Translations under genes and position numbers: made by a program
The notes under the pieces: generated by a model
What the model was told of the DNA's origin: nothing
What the model saw: only the letters and a program-made list of their open reading frames with translations
Databases searched by the model: none
Shown: piece after piece, positions 1-8,470 of the stretch
Layout of the letters: each line of letters starts with the position of its first letter
How positions within the stretch are numbered: position 1 is the stretch's first letter
Assembly (NCBI GenBank): GCA_036832975.1
Contig: DAITQM010000004.1
Location: 57,687-121,686, forward strand
Length of the DNA stretch: 64,000 nt
Reading direction: 5' to 3'
From: DAITQM01 sp036832975
GTDB taxonomy: Bacteria > Pseudomonadota > Gammaproteobacteria > Xanthomonadales > Wenzhouxiangellaceae

Positions 1-80
1 ATCGGCGCCGCGGAAAACCGCTATCGTCAGCTTCCACCCGCCGGCCCCGCCGGCGCGCTCAACCTACACGGAACGCGGTC

Positions 81-845
81 ATGTCGGCTGTACCCCACAC
101 TTCGGATTTCACGCTGCTGCACAGGGGATTACTGGATCCAGCGCTCGATGCCGAGCGTCTCCATACAAGGTTTGCCGCGCAGGGTTATTTACAGATCGAA
201 AACGGCCTGCGCCCCGAAGTGGCGACGCGCTTGCACCGCTGCCTGGCCGAGGAAGTGCCGTGGTCGATCGCCTACCGTGACGAGGACGGCCCGAAAACGA
301 TCGCCCGCACCGATTTCGAACGGCTGTCGCCCGCCGCCCAGGATGCCTTCTGGGCACAGACCGCGGCCCTCGCCGAAACCGGCTACCAGTTCGTCTACGA
401 CACGTACATGATGATCAGCGCCTACCTGCAAAAGCGCCATCCCGATCTGTTCCTCAACCGCATCGTCGAACAGGTCAACAGCCGGCCGTGGCTCGAATTC
501 TGGCGCACCGTCACCGGCGACCGCGAGATCATCAAGACCTATGTCCAGGCCAGCCGCTATATCGCCGGCTACTATCTGAAAAACCACAACGACTACCAGG
601 CGGGCCAAGAGCGGCGCTTCGCGGTGGTCATCAATCTCAGCCGCGACTGGGAGGTGCACTGGGGCGGATTGTTTCAGGCGCTGGACGACAAAGGCGACGT
701 CAAGCTGACGCTGACGCCGAAATTCAACTCGATCAACATGTTCAAGATCCCGGCTCCGCACTGTGTTTCGCCGGTCGCTGATTACGTCACCGCCGAACGC
801 CTGGCCCTGGTCTGCTGGCTGCGTGCCGACCGTAATCCGGACTGA
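81..845 (+). CDS. 2-oxoglutarate/Fe(II)-dependent dioxygenase, prolyl-hydroxylase type
   Basis: Predicted soluble oxygenase that would use Fe(II), O2 and 2-oxoglutarate to hydroxylate a substrate; the target is unknown. The double-stranded beta-helix signature is present: HND at residues 169-171 supplies the HxD pair, His227 (in PHCVSP) is the distal iron ligand, and Arg240 lies where the 2-oxoglutarate-binding basic residue is expected. The layout resembles the prolyl-hydroxylase/Ofd1-Tpa1 branch. At 254 aa it is a complete single domain with no signal peptide. The ATG follows GGAA about 8 nt upstream. The frame is open back to the window edge, so an earlier start cannot be excluded. Substrate choice (protein, amino acid or small molecule) cannot be inferred from the neighbours. 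Confidence 0.8.
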   Translation: MSAVPHTSDFTLLHRGLLDPALDAERLHTRFAAQGYLQIENGLRPEVATRLHRCLAEEVPWSIAYRDEDGPKTIARTDFERLSPAAQDAFWAQTAALAETGYQFVYDTYMMISAYLQKRHPDLFLNRIVEQVNSRPWLEFWRTVTGDREIIKTYVQASRYIAGYYLKNHNDYQAGQERRFAVVINLSRDWEVHWGGLFQALDDKGDVKLTLTPKFNSINMFKIPAPHCVSPVADYVTAERLALVCWLRADRNPD

Positions 846-876
846 GCCCGGATGATTCCTGGCCCGCCAGTCGGGA

Positions 877-882
877 TAAAAT
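877..882 (+). promoter_or_regulatory. -10 hexamer placed for leaderless start of the PspF-type gene
   Basis: TAAAAT ends exactly 6 nt before the ATG at 889 and no Shine-Dalgarno is visible. If used by sigma-70, transcription would begin at or next to the start codon. No convincing -35 element is seen. Inference from spacing only. Confidence 0.4.
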
Positions 883-888
883 CCGATC

Positions 889-1896
889 ATGACTCCTCCC
901 GTCGAGCAAACCCTGATCGGCGAATCACCGGTATTCGTCGAAATGCTGGAGCGCGTCTCCCAGCTCGCCCAGGTCAACCGCCCAGTGCTGTTGATCGGTG
1001 AGCGCGGCACCGGCAAGGAACTGATCGCCCGCCGTCTGCACTATCTTTCGCCGCGCTGGGAAAAACCGTTCGTCCGGCTCGATTGCGCCTCGCTCGCCGA
1101 AAGCCTGCTCGAAAGCGAGCTGTTCGGTCACGAAGCCGGCGCCTTCACGGGCGCCGTCCGCCGCCGTCATGGACGCTTCGAACTGGCCGACCACGGCAGC
1201 TTGTTCCTCGACGAGTTGGCGAACACGACGAGCGCCGTGCAGGAAAAGCTGCTCGGCGTCATCGAATATGGGCGTTTCGAGCGCGTCGGCGGGCAGCAGA
1301 CGGTCGAAATCGACGTCCGGGTGATCGGCGCGACCAACGTCGATCTGCCGTCGCGCGCCGCCGCCGGGCGCTTCCGCGCCGACCTGCTCGATCGCCTGGC
1401 CTTCGATGTCGTCACGCTGCCGCCGCTGCGTGCCCGGCGCGAAGACATCCTGCCGCTCGCCGAACACTTCGCGATGCGCTTGACAAGCGAATTGGGGCGC
1501 GAATGGTTCGCCGGCTTCAGCGCCCAGGCCCGCAGCCAGTTGCACGACCATCCGTGGCCCGGCAACGTCCGTGAACTGAAAAACACCGTCGAGCGTGCCG
1601 TCTTTCACCAATCGGACAGCAAACGGCCGATCGCCGAAATCGACTTCGACCCGTTCGCTTCCCCGTGGCGGCCGGCGCCAGAGTCCTCGGCCGGCAACCC
1701 GGCGCCAGCAGCCCTGCCGCCCCTGCCCATCGATCTCAAATCCGACCTGGCGGCGCGCGAAAGCCGCCTGCTCGAGCGGGCCCTCGACCAGGCGCGCCAC
1801 AACCAGCGCAAAGCGGCCGAACTGCTTGGCCTGACCTACGACCAGTTCCGGGGGATCTGGCGTAAATATCGGGACGGGGGTGGGGAGCGGGAGTGA
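889..1896 (+). CDS. pspF: sigma-54-dependent transcriptional activator, PspF type
   Basis: Bacterial enhancer-binding protein that remodels sigma-54 RNA polymerase by ATP hydrolysis. It consists of an AAA+ domain (about residues 8-235) followed by a C-terminal Fis-type helix-turn-helix (about 290-325), with no N-terminal receiver or sensory domain. This is the PspF architecture, in which activity is controlled by a partner such as PspA. Visible motifs are Walker A GERGTGKE (37-44), the sigma-54-contacting GAFTGA loop (84-89), Walker B LFLDEL (105-110) and the WPGNVREL segment. It is 335 aa, normal for PspF. No pspABC genes are nearby, so the regulated operon is elsewhere or divergent beyond the window. 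The family call is firm; the symbol is inferred from architecture. Confidence 0.85.
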   Translation: MTPPVEQTLIGESPVFVEMLERVSQLAQVNRPVLLIGERGTGKELIARRLHYLSPRWEKPFVRLDCASLAESLLESELFGHEAGAFTGAVRRRHGRFELADHGSLFLDELANTTSAVQEKLLGVIEYGRFERVGGQQTVEIDVRVIGATNVDLPSRAAAGRFRADLLDRLAFDVVTLPPLRARREDILPLAEHFAMRLTSELGREWFAGFSAQARSQLHDHPWPGNVRELKNTVERAVFHQSDSKRPIAEIDFDPFASPWRPAPESSAGNPAPAALPPLPIDLKSDLAARESRLLERALDQARHNQRKAAELLGLTYDQFRGIWRKYRDGGGERE

Positions 1897-1911
1897 ATTG
1901 GAGATGGGTTA

Positions 1912-1999
1912 TGGCGGAAGGGGTGGGATTCGAACCCACGGGCGGTTACCCGCCGCCGGTTTTCAAGACCGGTGCAATCGACCACTCTGCCACCCTTCC
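1912..1999 (-). tRNA. tRNA-Ser (UGA)
   Basis: Read on the - strand: 7-bp acceptor stem GGAAGGG/CCCTTCC, discriminator G, encoded CCA, anticodon TGA in the loop CTTGAAA, a long variable arm (class II) and the T-loop GTTCGAATC. The 88-nt length fits tRNA-Ser. It lies between the PspF-type gene and yccA and is transcribed against both. No duplicated 3' end or integrase is seen beside it. Confidence 0.96.
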
Positions 2000-2033
2000 A
2001 TAACGAATATTTTATGGCAGAAGAGGGGTGGGA

Positions 2034-2061
2034 TAGACAAAGGGTGGGATTATGGTTTAAT
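2034..2061 (+). promoter_or_regulatory. sigma-70-like promoter for yccA
   Basis: TAGACA (2034-2039) and TTTAAT (2056-2061) each match consensus in five of six positions with a 16-bp spacer. The expected start is near 2068, leaving a leader of about 24 nt with GGAGA before the ATG at 2092. Confidence 0.5.
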
Positions 2062-2091
2062 GGACCTGCCGAAACCCGACTGGAGAACACA

Positions 2092-2754
2092 ATGAATCAG
2101 ACGATTGCCCGCCCCATCGCCCAGACCCTGGAAATCAACCGGGTGCTGCGCAACACTTACGCGCTGCTGGCGATGACGCTGCTGTTCAGCGCCTTGACCG
2201 CCCTGTTGTCGATGGTCAACCAGTGGCCGCACCCGGGGTTGGCGCTGACGCTGATCGGGTATTTCGGGCTGCTGTTCGTGACCACCCGGCTGCGCAACAG
2301 CGCCTGGGGCATACTCGCAGTGTTCGCCTTGACCGGCTTTATGGGCCTGACGCTCGGGCCGGTCATCAACGCCTATCTCGCGCGCTTCGTCAATGGCGAC
2401 GAGTTGGTGATTCTGGCGCTCGGCGGTACCGGCGTGATTTTTCTCGGCCTGTCGGCGTTCGCTTTGACGACGCGCCGCGATTTCAGTTTTCTCGGCCAGT
2501 TTCTGCTGGTCGGCATCCTGGTTGCGTTCGTTGCCGGGATTGCATCTGTTCTCTTCGGCCTGTCGGCGCTGGCGCTGGCCGTCTCGTCTATGTTCATGCT
2601 GCTGATGGGCGGCTTGATCGTCTATGAAACCCAGCAGATCGCCCGCGGCGGCGAAACCAATTACATCATGGCCACGGTCACGCTGTATGTGACCATCTAC
2701 AACCTGTTCAGCAGCCTTTTGCACCTGCTCGGTTTCGGGCTCGGCGAGGATTGA
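2092..2754 (+). CDS. yccA: YccA/Bax inhibitor-1 family inner membrane protein
   Basis: Multi-spanning membrane protein of the BI-1 (UPF0005) family; in E. coli YccA modulates FtsH proteolysis of membrane proteins. At 220 aa it has about seven hydrophobic segments and the family pattern of a short N-terminal amphipathic stretch (QTLEINRVLRNTYALLA) before the first membrane helix and YETQQIARGG between the last helices. The ATG at 2092 is preferred over an upstream in-frame start at 1972 because it has GGAGA 7 nt upstream and gives the normal length; the upstream extension would run through the tRNA. It is monocistronic, with its own promoter and a strong terminator. Confidence 0.92.
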   Translation: MNQTIARPIAQTLEINRVLRNTYALLAMTLLFSALTALLSMVNQWPHPGLALTLIGYFGLLFVTTRLRNSAWGILAVFALTGFMGLTLGPVINAYLARFVNGDELVILALGGTGVIFLGLSAFALTTRRDFSFLGQFLLVGILVAFVAGIASVLFGLSALALAVSSMFMLLMGGLIVYETQQIARGGETNYIMATVTLYVTIYNLFSSLLHLLGFGLGED

Positions 2755-2777
2755 GCCCACCGGGCGAGCGGTACAGA

Positions 2778-2804
2778 GGCCGGCGGCCCGTCGCCGGCCT
2801 TTTT
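2778..2804 (+). terminator. Rho-independent terminator of yccA
   Basis: A perfect 8-bp GC stem (GGCCGGCG/CGCCGGCC) with a 6-nt loop is followed directly by TTTTT, 23 nt after the yccA stop. Confidence 0.85.
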
Positions 2805-2807
2805 CGT

Positions 2808-2837
2808 TTGTGGGCCTGTTTCGGGCACGGGTATAAT
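2808..2837 (+). promoter_or_regulatory. putative promoter of the sucA-sucB-lpdA operon
   Basis: Perfect -10 TATAAT (2832-2837) with a weak -35 TTGTGG (2808-2813) and an 18-bp spacer. It starts right after the yccA terminator and lies about 105 bp upstream of the preferred sucA ATG. No regulator site could be recognised. Confidence 0.5.
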
Positions 2838-2943
2838 AATCGTGACGTTTTCCTTCCGCCCCGGCGGTCTGCTGTCATCCGCGGCGGAAGTCCCACCGGC
2901 GCGACTCTGCAAACCCGGCCAGCCGCGATTGACTGCCTGCACC

Positions 2944-5805
2944 ATGGACCGACCCGTGATTCACTCTTCACCCGCCTTGACGATCGCCGAGCGCGTGCAG
3001 CTTTCGCACTTATCCGGCGCGAACCGCGCCTGGATCGAGGCGCTGTACGAACAATGGCTCACCGAACCAGCCACCGTGCCGGCGGAATGGAGCGGGGTGT
3101 TCGCCGCCTTGGGTCCGGGTCCGGACAGCCGCCACCGCGACATCGCCGAGCGTTTCCGCGTGTTGGCCCGCCATCCGGCGCCAGCGGCAACCTCGAGCGC
3201 CGTGCTCGACCACAAACAGGCCGGCGTCCTGAAGCTGATCAACGCCTACCGGGTACGCGGCCATCAGAAGGCGGACCTGGATCCGCTCAGGCTCAGCGCC
3301 CGGCCGCCGGTGCCCGACCTCGACCTGTCGTTTCACGACCTGGACGACGGCGACCTCGATCGCGAATTCGACACCGGTTCGTTGCACGCCCCCGACCGCC
3401 TGAGCCTGCAAGCCATTGTCACACTGCTCGATCGGGTCTATTGCGGATCGATCGGCGCCGAGTACATGCACATCGTCGATACGACGCAGCGCCGCTGGCT
3501 GCAAGAGCGGCTCGAGGGCAGCGGCGGAAATTTCGCCTTCAACGCCGACGAACGGCGCCGTTTTCTCGCCAAACTGACCGCCGCCGAAGGCCTCGAACGC
3601 TACCTGCACACCCGCTACGTCGGGCAGAAGCGCTTCTCGTTGGAAGGCGCCGAAAGCCTGATTCCGCTGCTCTATGAAATGATCCACCACGCCGGCCGGC
3701 AGGCGGTGCGCGAGGTCGTGATCGGCATGGCCCACCGCGGCCGGCTCAACGTCCTGGTCAACATCCTCGGCAAGCAGCCGGCCGATTTGTTCGAGGAGTT
3801 CGAGGGCAAGGTCCGGCCGGACAATATCAGCCGCTCGGGCGACGTGAAGTACCACCTCGGCTACAGCTCGGACATGTTGGTCGACGGCGAGCCGATCCAC
3901 CTTGCCCTGGCCTTCAATCCTTCCCACCTCGAAATCGTCGACCCGGTGGTCGTCGGTTTTGCCCGTGCCCGTCAGACCCGCCACCGAGATCGCGAGCACC
4001 GGCTCGTCCTGCCGGTGCTGATCCACGGCGACGCGGCATTCGCCGGACAGGGCGTGGTGATGGAGTTGTTCAATATGTCGCAAGCGCGCGGCTTCAAGGT
4101 CGGCGGCACGGTACACATCGTGGTCAACAACCAGATCGGCTTCACCACCAGCAACCCGCTCGACGCCCGTTCGACGTTGTACTGCACCGAGGTGGCCAAG
4201 CTGGTGCAGGCGCCGATCCTGCACGTCAACGGCGACGACCCGGAAGCCGTGGTCTTCTGCGCCCGGCTGGCACACGACTTCCGCGCCCGCTTCGGCAAGG
4301 ACGTGGTACTCGACCTGGTGTGTTACCGGCGCCACGGCCACAACGAAGCCGACGAACCGGCCGCCACCCAGCCGCTGATGTATCGGACGATCCATGAATT
4401 GCCGACGACCCGCGAAAAATACGCCGCCCGGCTGGCCGCCGACGGGGTCGTCGAGGCAGCCGCCATCGCCACGCTCAGCGACGAATACCGCGCCGCGCTC
4501 GACGACGGCCGGCAAGTCGCCGACGTCCAGCAGGCCGGCGTCCACCACGCTCACAATGCCGATTGGTCGCCATTCCAGGGCAACGATTGGCGCATGACGG
4601 CCGACACCCGGATGGCACCGGAGACGATCGCCCGGTTGGCCGCCGAACTCCATCGCCTGCCCGCTGGGTTCGTCCTGCACGACCGGGTCCGGCGCATCAT
4701 CGACGACCGGCGGAAAATGGCGGCCGGTGAAATGCCGATCGACTGGGGCTTCGCCGAAACGATGGCCTACGCCGGCCTGATTGAAGACGGCTACGCGCTG
4801 CGCCTGGTCGGCCAGGATTCCGGGCGCGGCACTTTTTTCCACCGCCACGCGATCTTGCACGAGCAGCAAACCGGCCAGACGCTGGTCCCGCTCGAGCGCT
4901 TCGCCGGGCCGACCAATCCGGTGACGGTGATCGATTCGCTGCTCTCCGAGGAAGCGGTCCTCGGCTTCGAGTACGGCTACGCCAGCGCCGACCCGGAAAC
5001 CCTGGTGATCTGGGAAGCGCAGTTCGGCGATTTCGCCAACGGTGCGCAGGTCGTGATCGACCAGTTCATCAGCTCGGGCGAAGCCAAATGGGGCCGCCTG
5101 TGCGCCCTGACGCTGTATCTACCGCACGGTTATGAAGGCCAGGGGCCGGAACACTCCTCGGCCCGCCTCGAACGCTTCATGCAGCTTTGCGCCGGCGACA
5201 ACATGCAGGTCTGCGTGCCGTCGCTGCCGGCGCAGTGGTTTCATTTGATCCGCCGCCAGATGCTGCGCCTGTATCGCAAGCCGCTGATCGTGATGACCCC
5301 GAAAAGTCTGCTGCGCCATAAAGATTCCACTTCCAGCCTCGCCGACTTGAGCACCGGGGCCTTCCAGCCGCTGCTCGACGATCCTGCCGCCCCCGATCCG
5401 GCGGCCGTCAGGCGTCTGGTTTTCTGTGCCGGAAAAGTTTATTTCGATTTGGCCAAAAGCCGCGGCGCGCAGCAGCCGGTTGATACGGCGCTGGTCCGCA
5501 TCGAACAGTTGTATCCGTTTCCGCACGACGAACTGGCGGCGGCGGTCCGCCGCTATGCCGCGGCCGAAGACATCGTGTGGTGCCAGGAAGAACCGCTCAA
5601 TCAAGGCGCCTACCGGCAGATCCGCGACTGGCTGGCTGCAGCGCTGCCGGCCGGCCGGCGGCTGCGCGCCGCGGGGCGGCCGCCGGCGGCCTCGCCGGCG
5701 GTCGGTTATCATGCGATCCACCTCGCAGAACAGCAAGCGCTCGTGCGTGACGCACTCGGCCTGACCGCCCCCGCTCAATCCCTGGCTTGCGGAAACTCTG
5801 ACTGA
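2944..5805 (+). CDS. sucA: 2-oxoglutarate dehydrogenase E1 component
   Basis: Thiamine-diphosphate enzyme that decarboxylates 2-oxoglutarate and succinylates the lipoyl arm of SucB in the TCA cycle. It is about 953 aa, the usual size of homodimeric E1o. Features in order: the N-terminal E2-binding segment (WIEALYEQW), the central E1 domain with GMAHRGRLNVL and HGDAAFAGQGVV, the ThDP/Mg region near VNGDDPEAV, the transketolase-like pyrimidine domain (GFEYGYASADPETL) and the C-terminal domain. The ATG at 2944 gives the conserved SHLSGANRAWIE start region; the GTG at 2842 would add 34 residues of unconserved composition. It is the first gene of sucA-sucB-lpdA, with 52 bp to sucB. Confidence 0.96.
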   Translation: MDRPVIHSSPALTIAERVQLSHLSGANRAWIEALYEQWLTEPATVPAEWSGVFAALGPGPDSRHRDIAERFRVLARHPAPAATSSAVLDHKQAGVLKLINAYRVRGHQKADLDPLRLSARPPVPDLDLSFHDLDDGDLDREFDTGSLHAPDRLSLQAIVTLLDRVYCGSIGAEYMHIVDTTQRRWLQERLEGSGGNFAFNADERRRFLAKLTAAEGLERYLHTRYVGQKRFSLEGAESLIPLLYEMIHHAGRQAVREVVIGMAHRGRLNVLVNILGKQPADLFEEFEGKVRPDNISRSGDVKYHLGYSSDMLVDGEPIHLALAFNPSHLEIVDPVVVGFARARQTRHRDREHRLVLPVLIHGDAAFAGQGVVMELFNMSQARGFKVGGTVHIVVNNQIGFTTSNPLDARSTLYCTEVAKLVQAPILHVNGDDPEAVVFCARLAHDFRARFGKDVVLDLVCYRRHGHNEADEPAATQPLMYRTIHELPTTREKYAARLAADGVVEAAAIATLSDEYRAALDDGRQVADVQQAGVHHAHNADWSPFQGNDWRMTADTRMAPETIARLAAELHRLPAGFVLHDRVRRIIDDRRKMAAGEMPIDWGFAETMAYAGLIEDGYALRLVGQDSGRGTFFHRHAILHEQQTGQTLVPLERFAGPTNPVTVIDSLLSEEAVLGFEYGYASADPETLVIWEAQFGDFANGAQVVIDQFISSGEAKWGRLCALTLYLPHGYEGQGPEHSSARLERFMQLCAGDNMQVCVPSLPAQWFHLIRRQMLRLYRKPLIVMTPKSLLRHKDSTSSLADLSTGAFQPLLDDPAAPDPAAVRRLVFCAGKVYFDLAKSRGAQQPVDTALVRIEQLYPFPHDELAAAVRRYAAAEDIVWCQEEPLNQGAYRQIRDWLAAALPAGRRLRAAGRPPAASPAVGYHAIHLAEQQALVRDALGLTAPAQSLACGNSD

Positions 5806-5857
5806 GTTTAGAGTTTCTCCGACATAAAACCTGCAGACTCTGGAGTTTCATTGCCCG

Positions 5858-7033
5858 ATGAACAGCGAAGTCAAAGTCCCGGTCCTGCCCGAATCGGTGA
5901 GCGATGCGACCGTCGCCGCCTGGCATGCCAAGGCGGGCGACACCGTGCGCCGCGATCAGAACCTGGTCGATCTGGAAACCGATAAAGTCGTGTTGGAAGT
6001 GCCGGCTCCGGTCACCGGGACGCTGCGCGATATTCGCGCCGCGCAGGGTGCCACGGTGCAGTCGGGCGACGTGTTGGCCCTCATCGAGGAAGGAGCGGTG
6101 GCCGCGGCGGCGGAGGCCGTCACCCCACCCCCCGAACCTCCAACCAAGACCAGCCCCGAGCCGCCGGTGACACCGGTAGCCGCCGTGCCTCACCCGGCGG
6201 CGGGCGAATTGCCGCCGGCGGCGCGCAAACTCGCCGCCGAACACGGCCTCGAACCCAACGAAATCCCCGGCAGCGGCCGTCGCGGGCGGGTGACCAAAGG
6301 CGACGTCCTCCACTATTTGGCCGGCGCGCCGGGACGGGCTGAAGAGCGCGTCAAGATGAGCCGCCTGCGGCAAAAGATCGCCGAGCGCATGAAGGAGGCG
6401 CAAAACACCGCGGCGATCCTGACTTCGTTCAACGAAGTGAATTTGCAAGCAGTGATGGACCTACGCGCCCGTTACCAGGATGAATTCACCCGCCGGCACG
6501 GCGTCAAACTCGGCCTGATGTCGTTCTTCGTCAAAGCCTGCTGCGAAGCCCTCGCCCGCTACCCGGTGGTCAACGCCTCGAGCGAAGGCGACGAAATCGT
6601 CTATCACGGTTACATGGATATCGGCATCGCGGTGGCCACCGAACGCGGCCTGGTCGTCCCGGTGTTGCGCCACGCCGAGCAGATGTCGCTCGCCGCCATC
6701 GAAACCGCGATCCGCCAATACGCCGAAAAGGCGCGCAACAACGCCCTGCAACTGGAGGATCTACAAGGCGGCACGTTCACGATCACCAACGGCGGAACGT
6801 TCGGTTCGCTGCTCTCGACGCCGTTGCTCAATCCGCCACAGAGCGCCATTTTAGGGATGCACGCCATCAAGCAGCGGCCGGTGGTCGAAGCCGGCGAAAT
6901 CGTCGCCCGGCCGATGATGTACACCGCCTTGAGTTACGACCATCGGATCATCGACGGCAAAGAGGCGGTGCTCTTTTTGGTGGCCGTCAAAGAAGCGCTG
7001 GAAGACCCAGCCCGCCTGCTTCTGGGGTTGTGA
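5858..7033 (+). CDS. sucB: dihydrolipoyllysine succinyltransferase (E2 of 2-oxoglutarate dehydrogenase)
   Basis: Core E2 of the 2-oxoglutarate dehydrogenase complex; it transfers succinyl from lipoamide to CoA. One N-terminal lipoyl domain has the lipoylation site ETDKVVLEV (Lys43). A Pro/Ala-rich linker (about 90-120) precedes the E1/E3-binding domain (PAARKLAAEHGLEP) and the catalytic domain with DHRIIDG near the C-terminus (His362, Asp366). It is 391 aa, normal for SucB. The ATG is followed directly by the lipoyl domain. It lies between sucA and lpdA, 3 bp before the latter, so co-transcription is very likely. Confidence 0.96.
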   Translation: MNSEVKVPVLPESVSDATVAAWHAKAGDTVRRDQNLVDLETDKVVLEVPAPVTGTLRDIRAAQGATVQSGDVLALIEEGAVAAAAEAVTPPPEPPTKTSPEPPVTPVAAVPHPAAGELPPAARKLAAEHGLEPNEIPGSGRRGRVTKGDVLHYLAGAPGRAEERVKMSRLRQKIAERMKEAQNTAAILTSFNEVNLQAVMDLRARYQDEFTRRHGVKLGLMSFFVKACCEALARYPVVNASSEGDEIVYHGYMDIGIAVATERGLVVPVLRHAEQMSLAAIETAIRQYAEKARNNALQLEDLQGGTFTITNGGTFGSLLSTPLLNPPQSAILGMHAIKQRPVVEAGEIVARPMMYTALSYDHRIIDGKEAVLFLVAVKEALEDPARLLLGL

Positions 7034-7036
7034 ACC

Positions 7037-8470
7037 ATGAGTGAAACAAACGTCTACGATGTCGTCGTGATCGGCGCCGGTCCCGGCGGCTACGTCGCGG
7101 CGATCCGCGCCGCGCAACTCGGCCTGAAAACGCTATGCCTCGACGACCGCCGCGGAGCGGACGGCAAACCGGCGCCGGGCGGCACTTGCCTGAACGTCGG
7201 CTGCATCCCGTCCAAGGCGCTGCTCGATTCGACCAAGCACTACCACCATCTCCAACATCAGTATGCGGCGCACGGCATCCGCGCCGGAGCATTGTCGTTC
7301 GACGTCGAGGTGATGCAGCGGCGAAAAGCGAAAATCGTCGCCCAGTTGAACTCCGGGGTCGGCCAGTTGCTGAAGGCCAACGGCGTGGAATTCGCCCTCG
7401 GCCGCGGCCGGCTCGGCGCCGAGCGGCGGGTGACGATCACCGCCGAAGACGGTGCCGAGCGCGAGGTCACCGGCCGCCACGTGATCCTGGCCTCCGGTTC
7501 GCTGCCACTGGCCATTCCGAACGTCACCGTCGATGACGTCCACATCCTCGACAACGAAGGCGCGCTGGTCCTCGACCAGGTGCCCGGCCGGCTCGGCGTG
7601 ATCGGTGCCGGGGTCATCGGCCTCGAACTCGGCAGCGTCTGGCGCCGCCTCGGTTCAGAGGTGGTGCTGTTCGAGGCGCTCGATGACTTTCTCGCCGCCG
7701 CCGACCGCGACATCGCCAAGCTCGCGGCCCACGAATTCAAAAAGCAGGGCCTCGAAATCCGCCTCGGCACCAAAGTCGATGGCGCAACGGTCGAGGACGA
7801 CCAGGTCCGCATCCGCTTCAGCGGCGCCAAGGGCAGCGAAGAAACCACCGTCGACCGGCTGCTGGTGGCGGTCGGCCGCCGGGCGGCGAGTGACGGGTTG
7901 CTGGAAGACGGCAGCGGCGTCGAAACCGACGACCGCGGCCGGGTGATCGTTGACGATGAATGCCGGACGACGGCGCCCGGGGTGTTCGGGATCGGCGATC
8001 TGGTGCGCGGCCCGATGCTCGCCCACAAGGCCTCCGAGGAAGGCATCGCGGTGGCCGAAATCATCGCCGGCCAGGCCGGGCACGTGAACCTCGAAACCAT
8101 CCCGTGGGTGATTTACACCGATCCGGAAATCGCCTGGGTCGGTAAAACCGAAGAAGAACTGAAAGCCGCCGGCGCCGAATACCGCAGCGGCTCGTTCCCG
8201 TTCGCCGCGACCGGCCGCGGCCTGGCGCTGGGCGAAGCGGCCGGGGCGGTCAAGGTGTTGGCCGACGCGGCGAGCGACCGGCTGCTCGGCGTTCATATCA
8301 TCGGCCCGTCGGCCTCGGAATTGATCGGCGAATGCGTCGTGGCGCTCGAATTCGCCGCCAGCGCCGAGGATCTGGCGCGCATCGTCCACGCCCATCCGAC
8401 GCTGTCGGAGGCGATCCACGAGGCGGCCCTCAACCTCGACCGCCGGGCCATCCACCGCGTCAACCGATGA
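7037..8470 (+). CDS. lpdA: dihydrolipoyl dehydrogenase (E3)
   Basis: FAD flavoprotein that reoxidises dihydrolipoamide with NAD+. The FAD-binding GAGPGGY is at 13-19, the redox-active disulfide in GGTCLNVGC is Cys51/Cys56, the NAD-binding GAGVIGLE is near 191-198, and the catalytic HAHPTLSE is near the C-terminus. At 477 aa it is typical. It is the third gene of the suc operon and overlaps the next gene by ATGA. It is the only E3 in the window, so it probably also serves the pyruvate dehydrogenase genes at 56.4-59.7 kb, which lack one. Confidence 0.96.
   Translation: MSETNVYDVVVIGAGPGGYVAAIRAAQLGLKTLCLDDRRGADGKPAPGGTCLNVGCIPSKALLDSTKHYHHLQHQYAAHGIRAGALSFDVEVMQRRKAKIVAQLNSGVGQLLKANGVEFALGRGRLGAERRVTITAEDGAEREVTGRHVILASGSLPLAIPNVTVDDVHILDNEGALVLDQVPGRLGVIGAGVIGLELGSVWRRLGSEVVLFEALDDFLAAADRDIAKLAAHEFKKQGLEIRLGTKVDGATVEDDQVRIRFSGAKGSEETTVDRLLVAVGRRAASDGLLEDGSGVETDDRGRVIVDDECRTTAPGVFGIGDLVRGPMLAHKASEEGIAVAEIIAGQAGHVNLETIPWVIYTDPEIAWVGKTEEELKAAGAEYRSGSFPFAATGRGLALGEAAGAVKVLADAASDRLLGVHIIGPSASELIGECVVALEFAASAEDLARIVHAHPTLSEAIHEAALNLDRRAIHRVNR

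Noticed and set aside
2842..2943. GTG start extending SucA by 34 residues, 4 nt after TATAAT
   Set aside because: The extension is not conserved in E1o proteins and the ATG at 2944 gives the usual N-terminus.
3010..4869. Long open frame antisense to sucA (over 600 codons)
   Set aside because: High-GC shadow of the real gene; low-complexity composition, no domain, and sucA is unambiguous.
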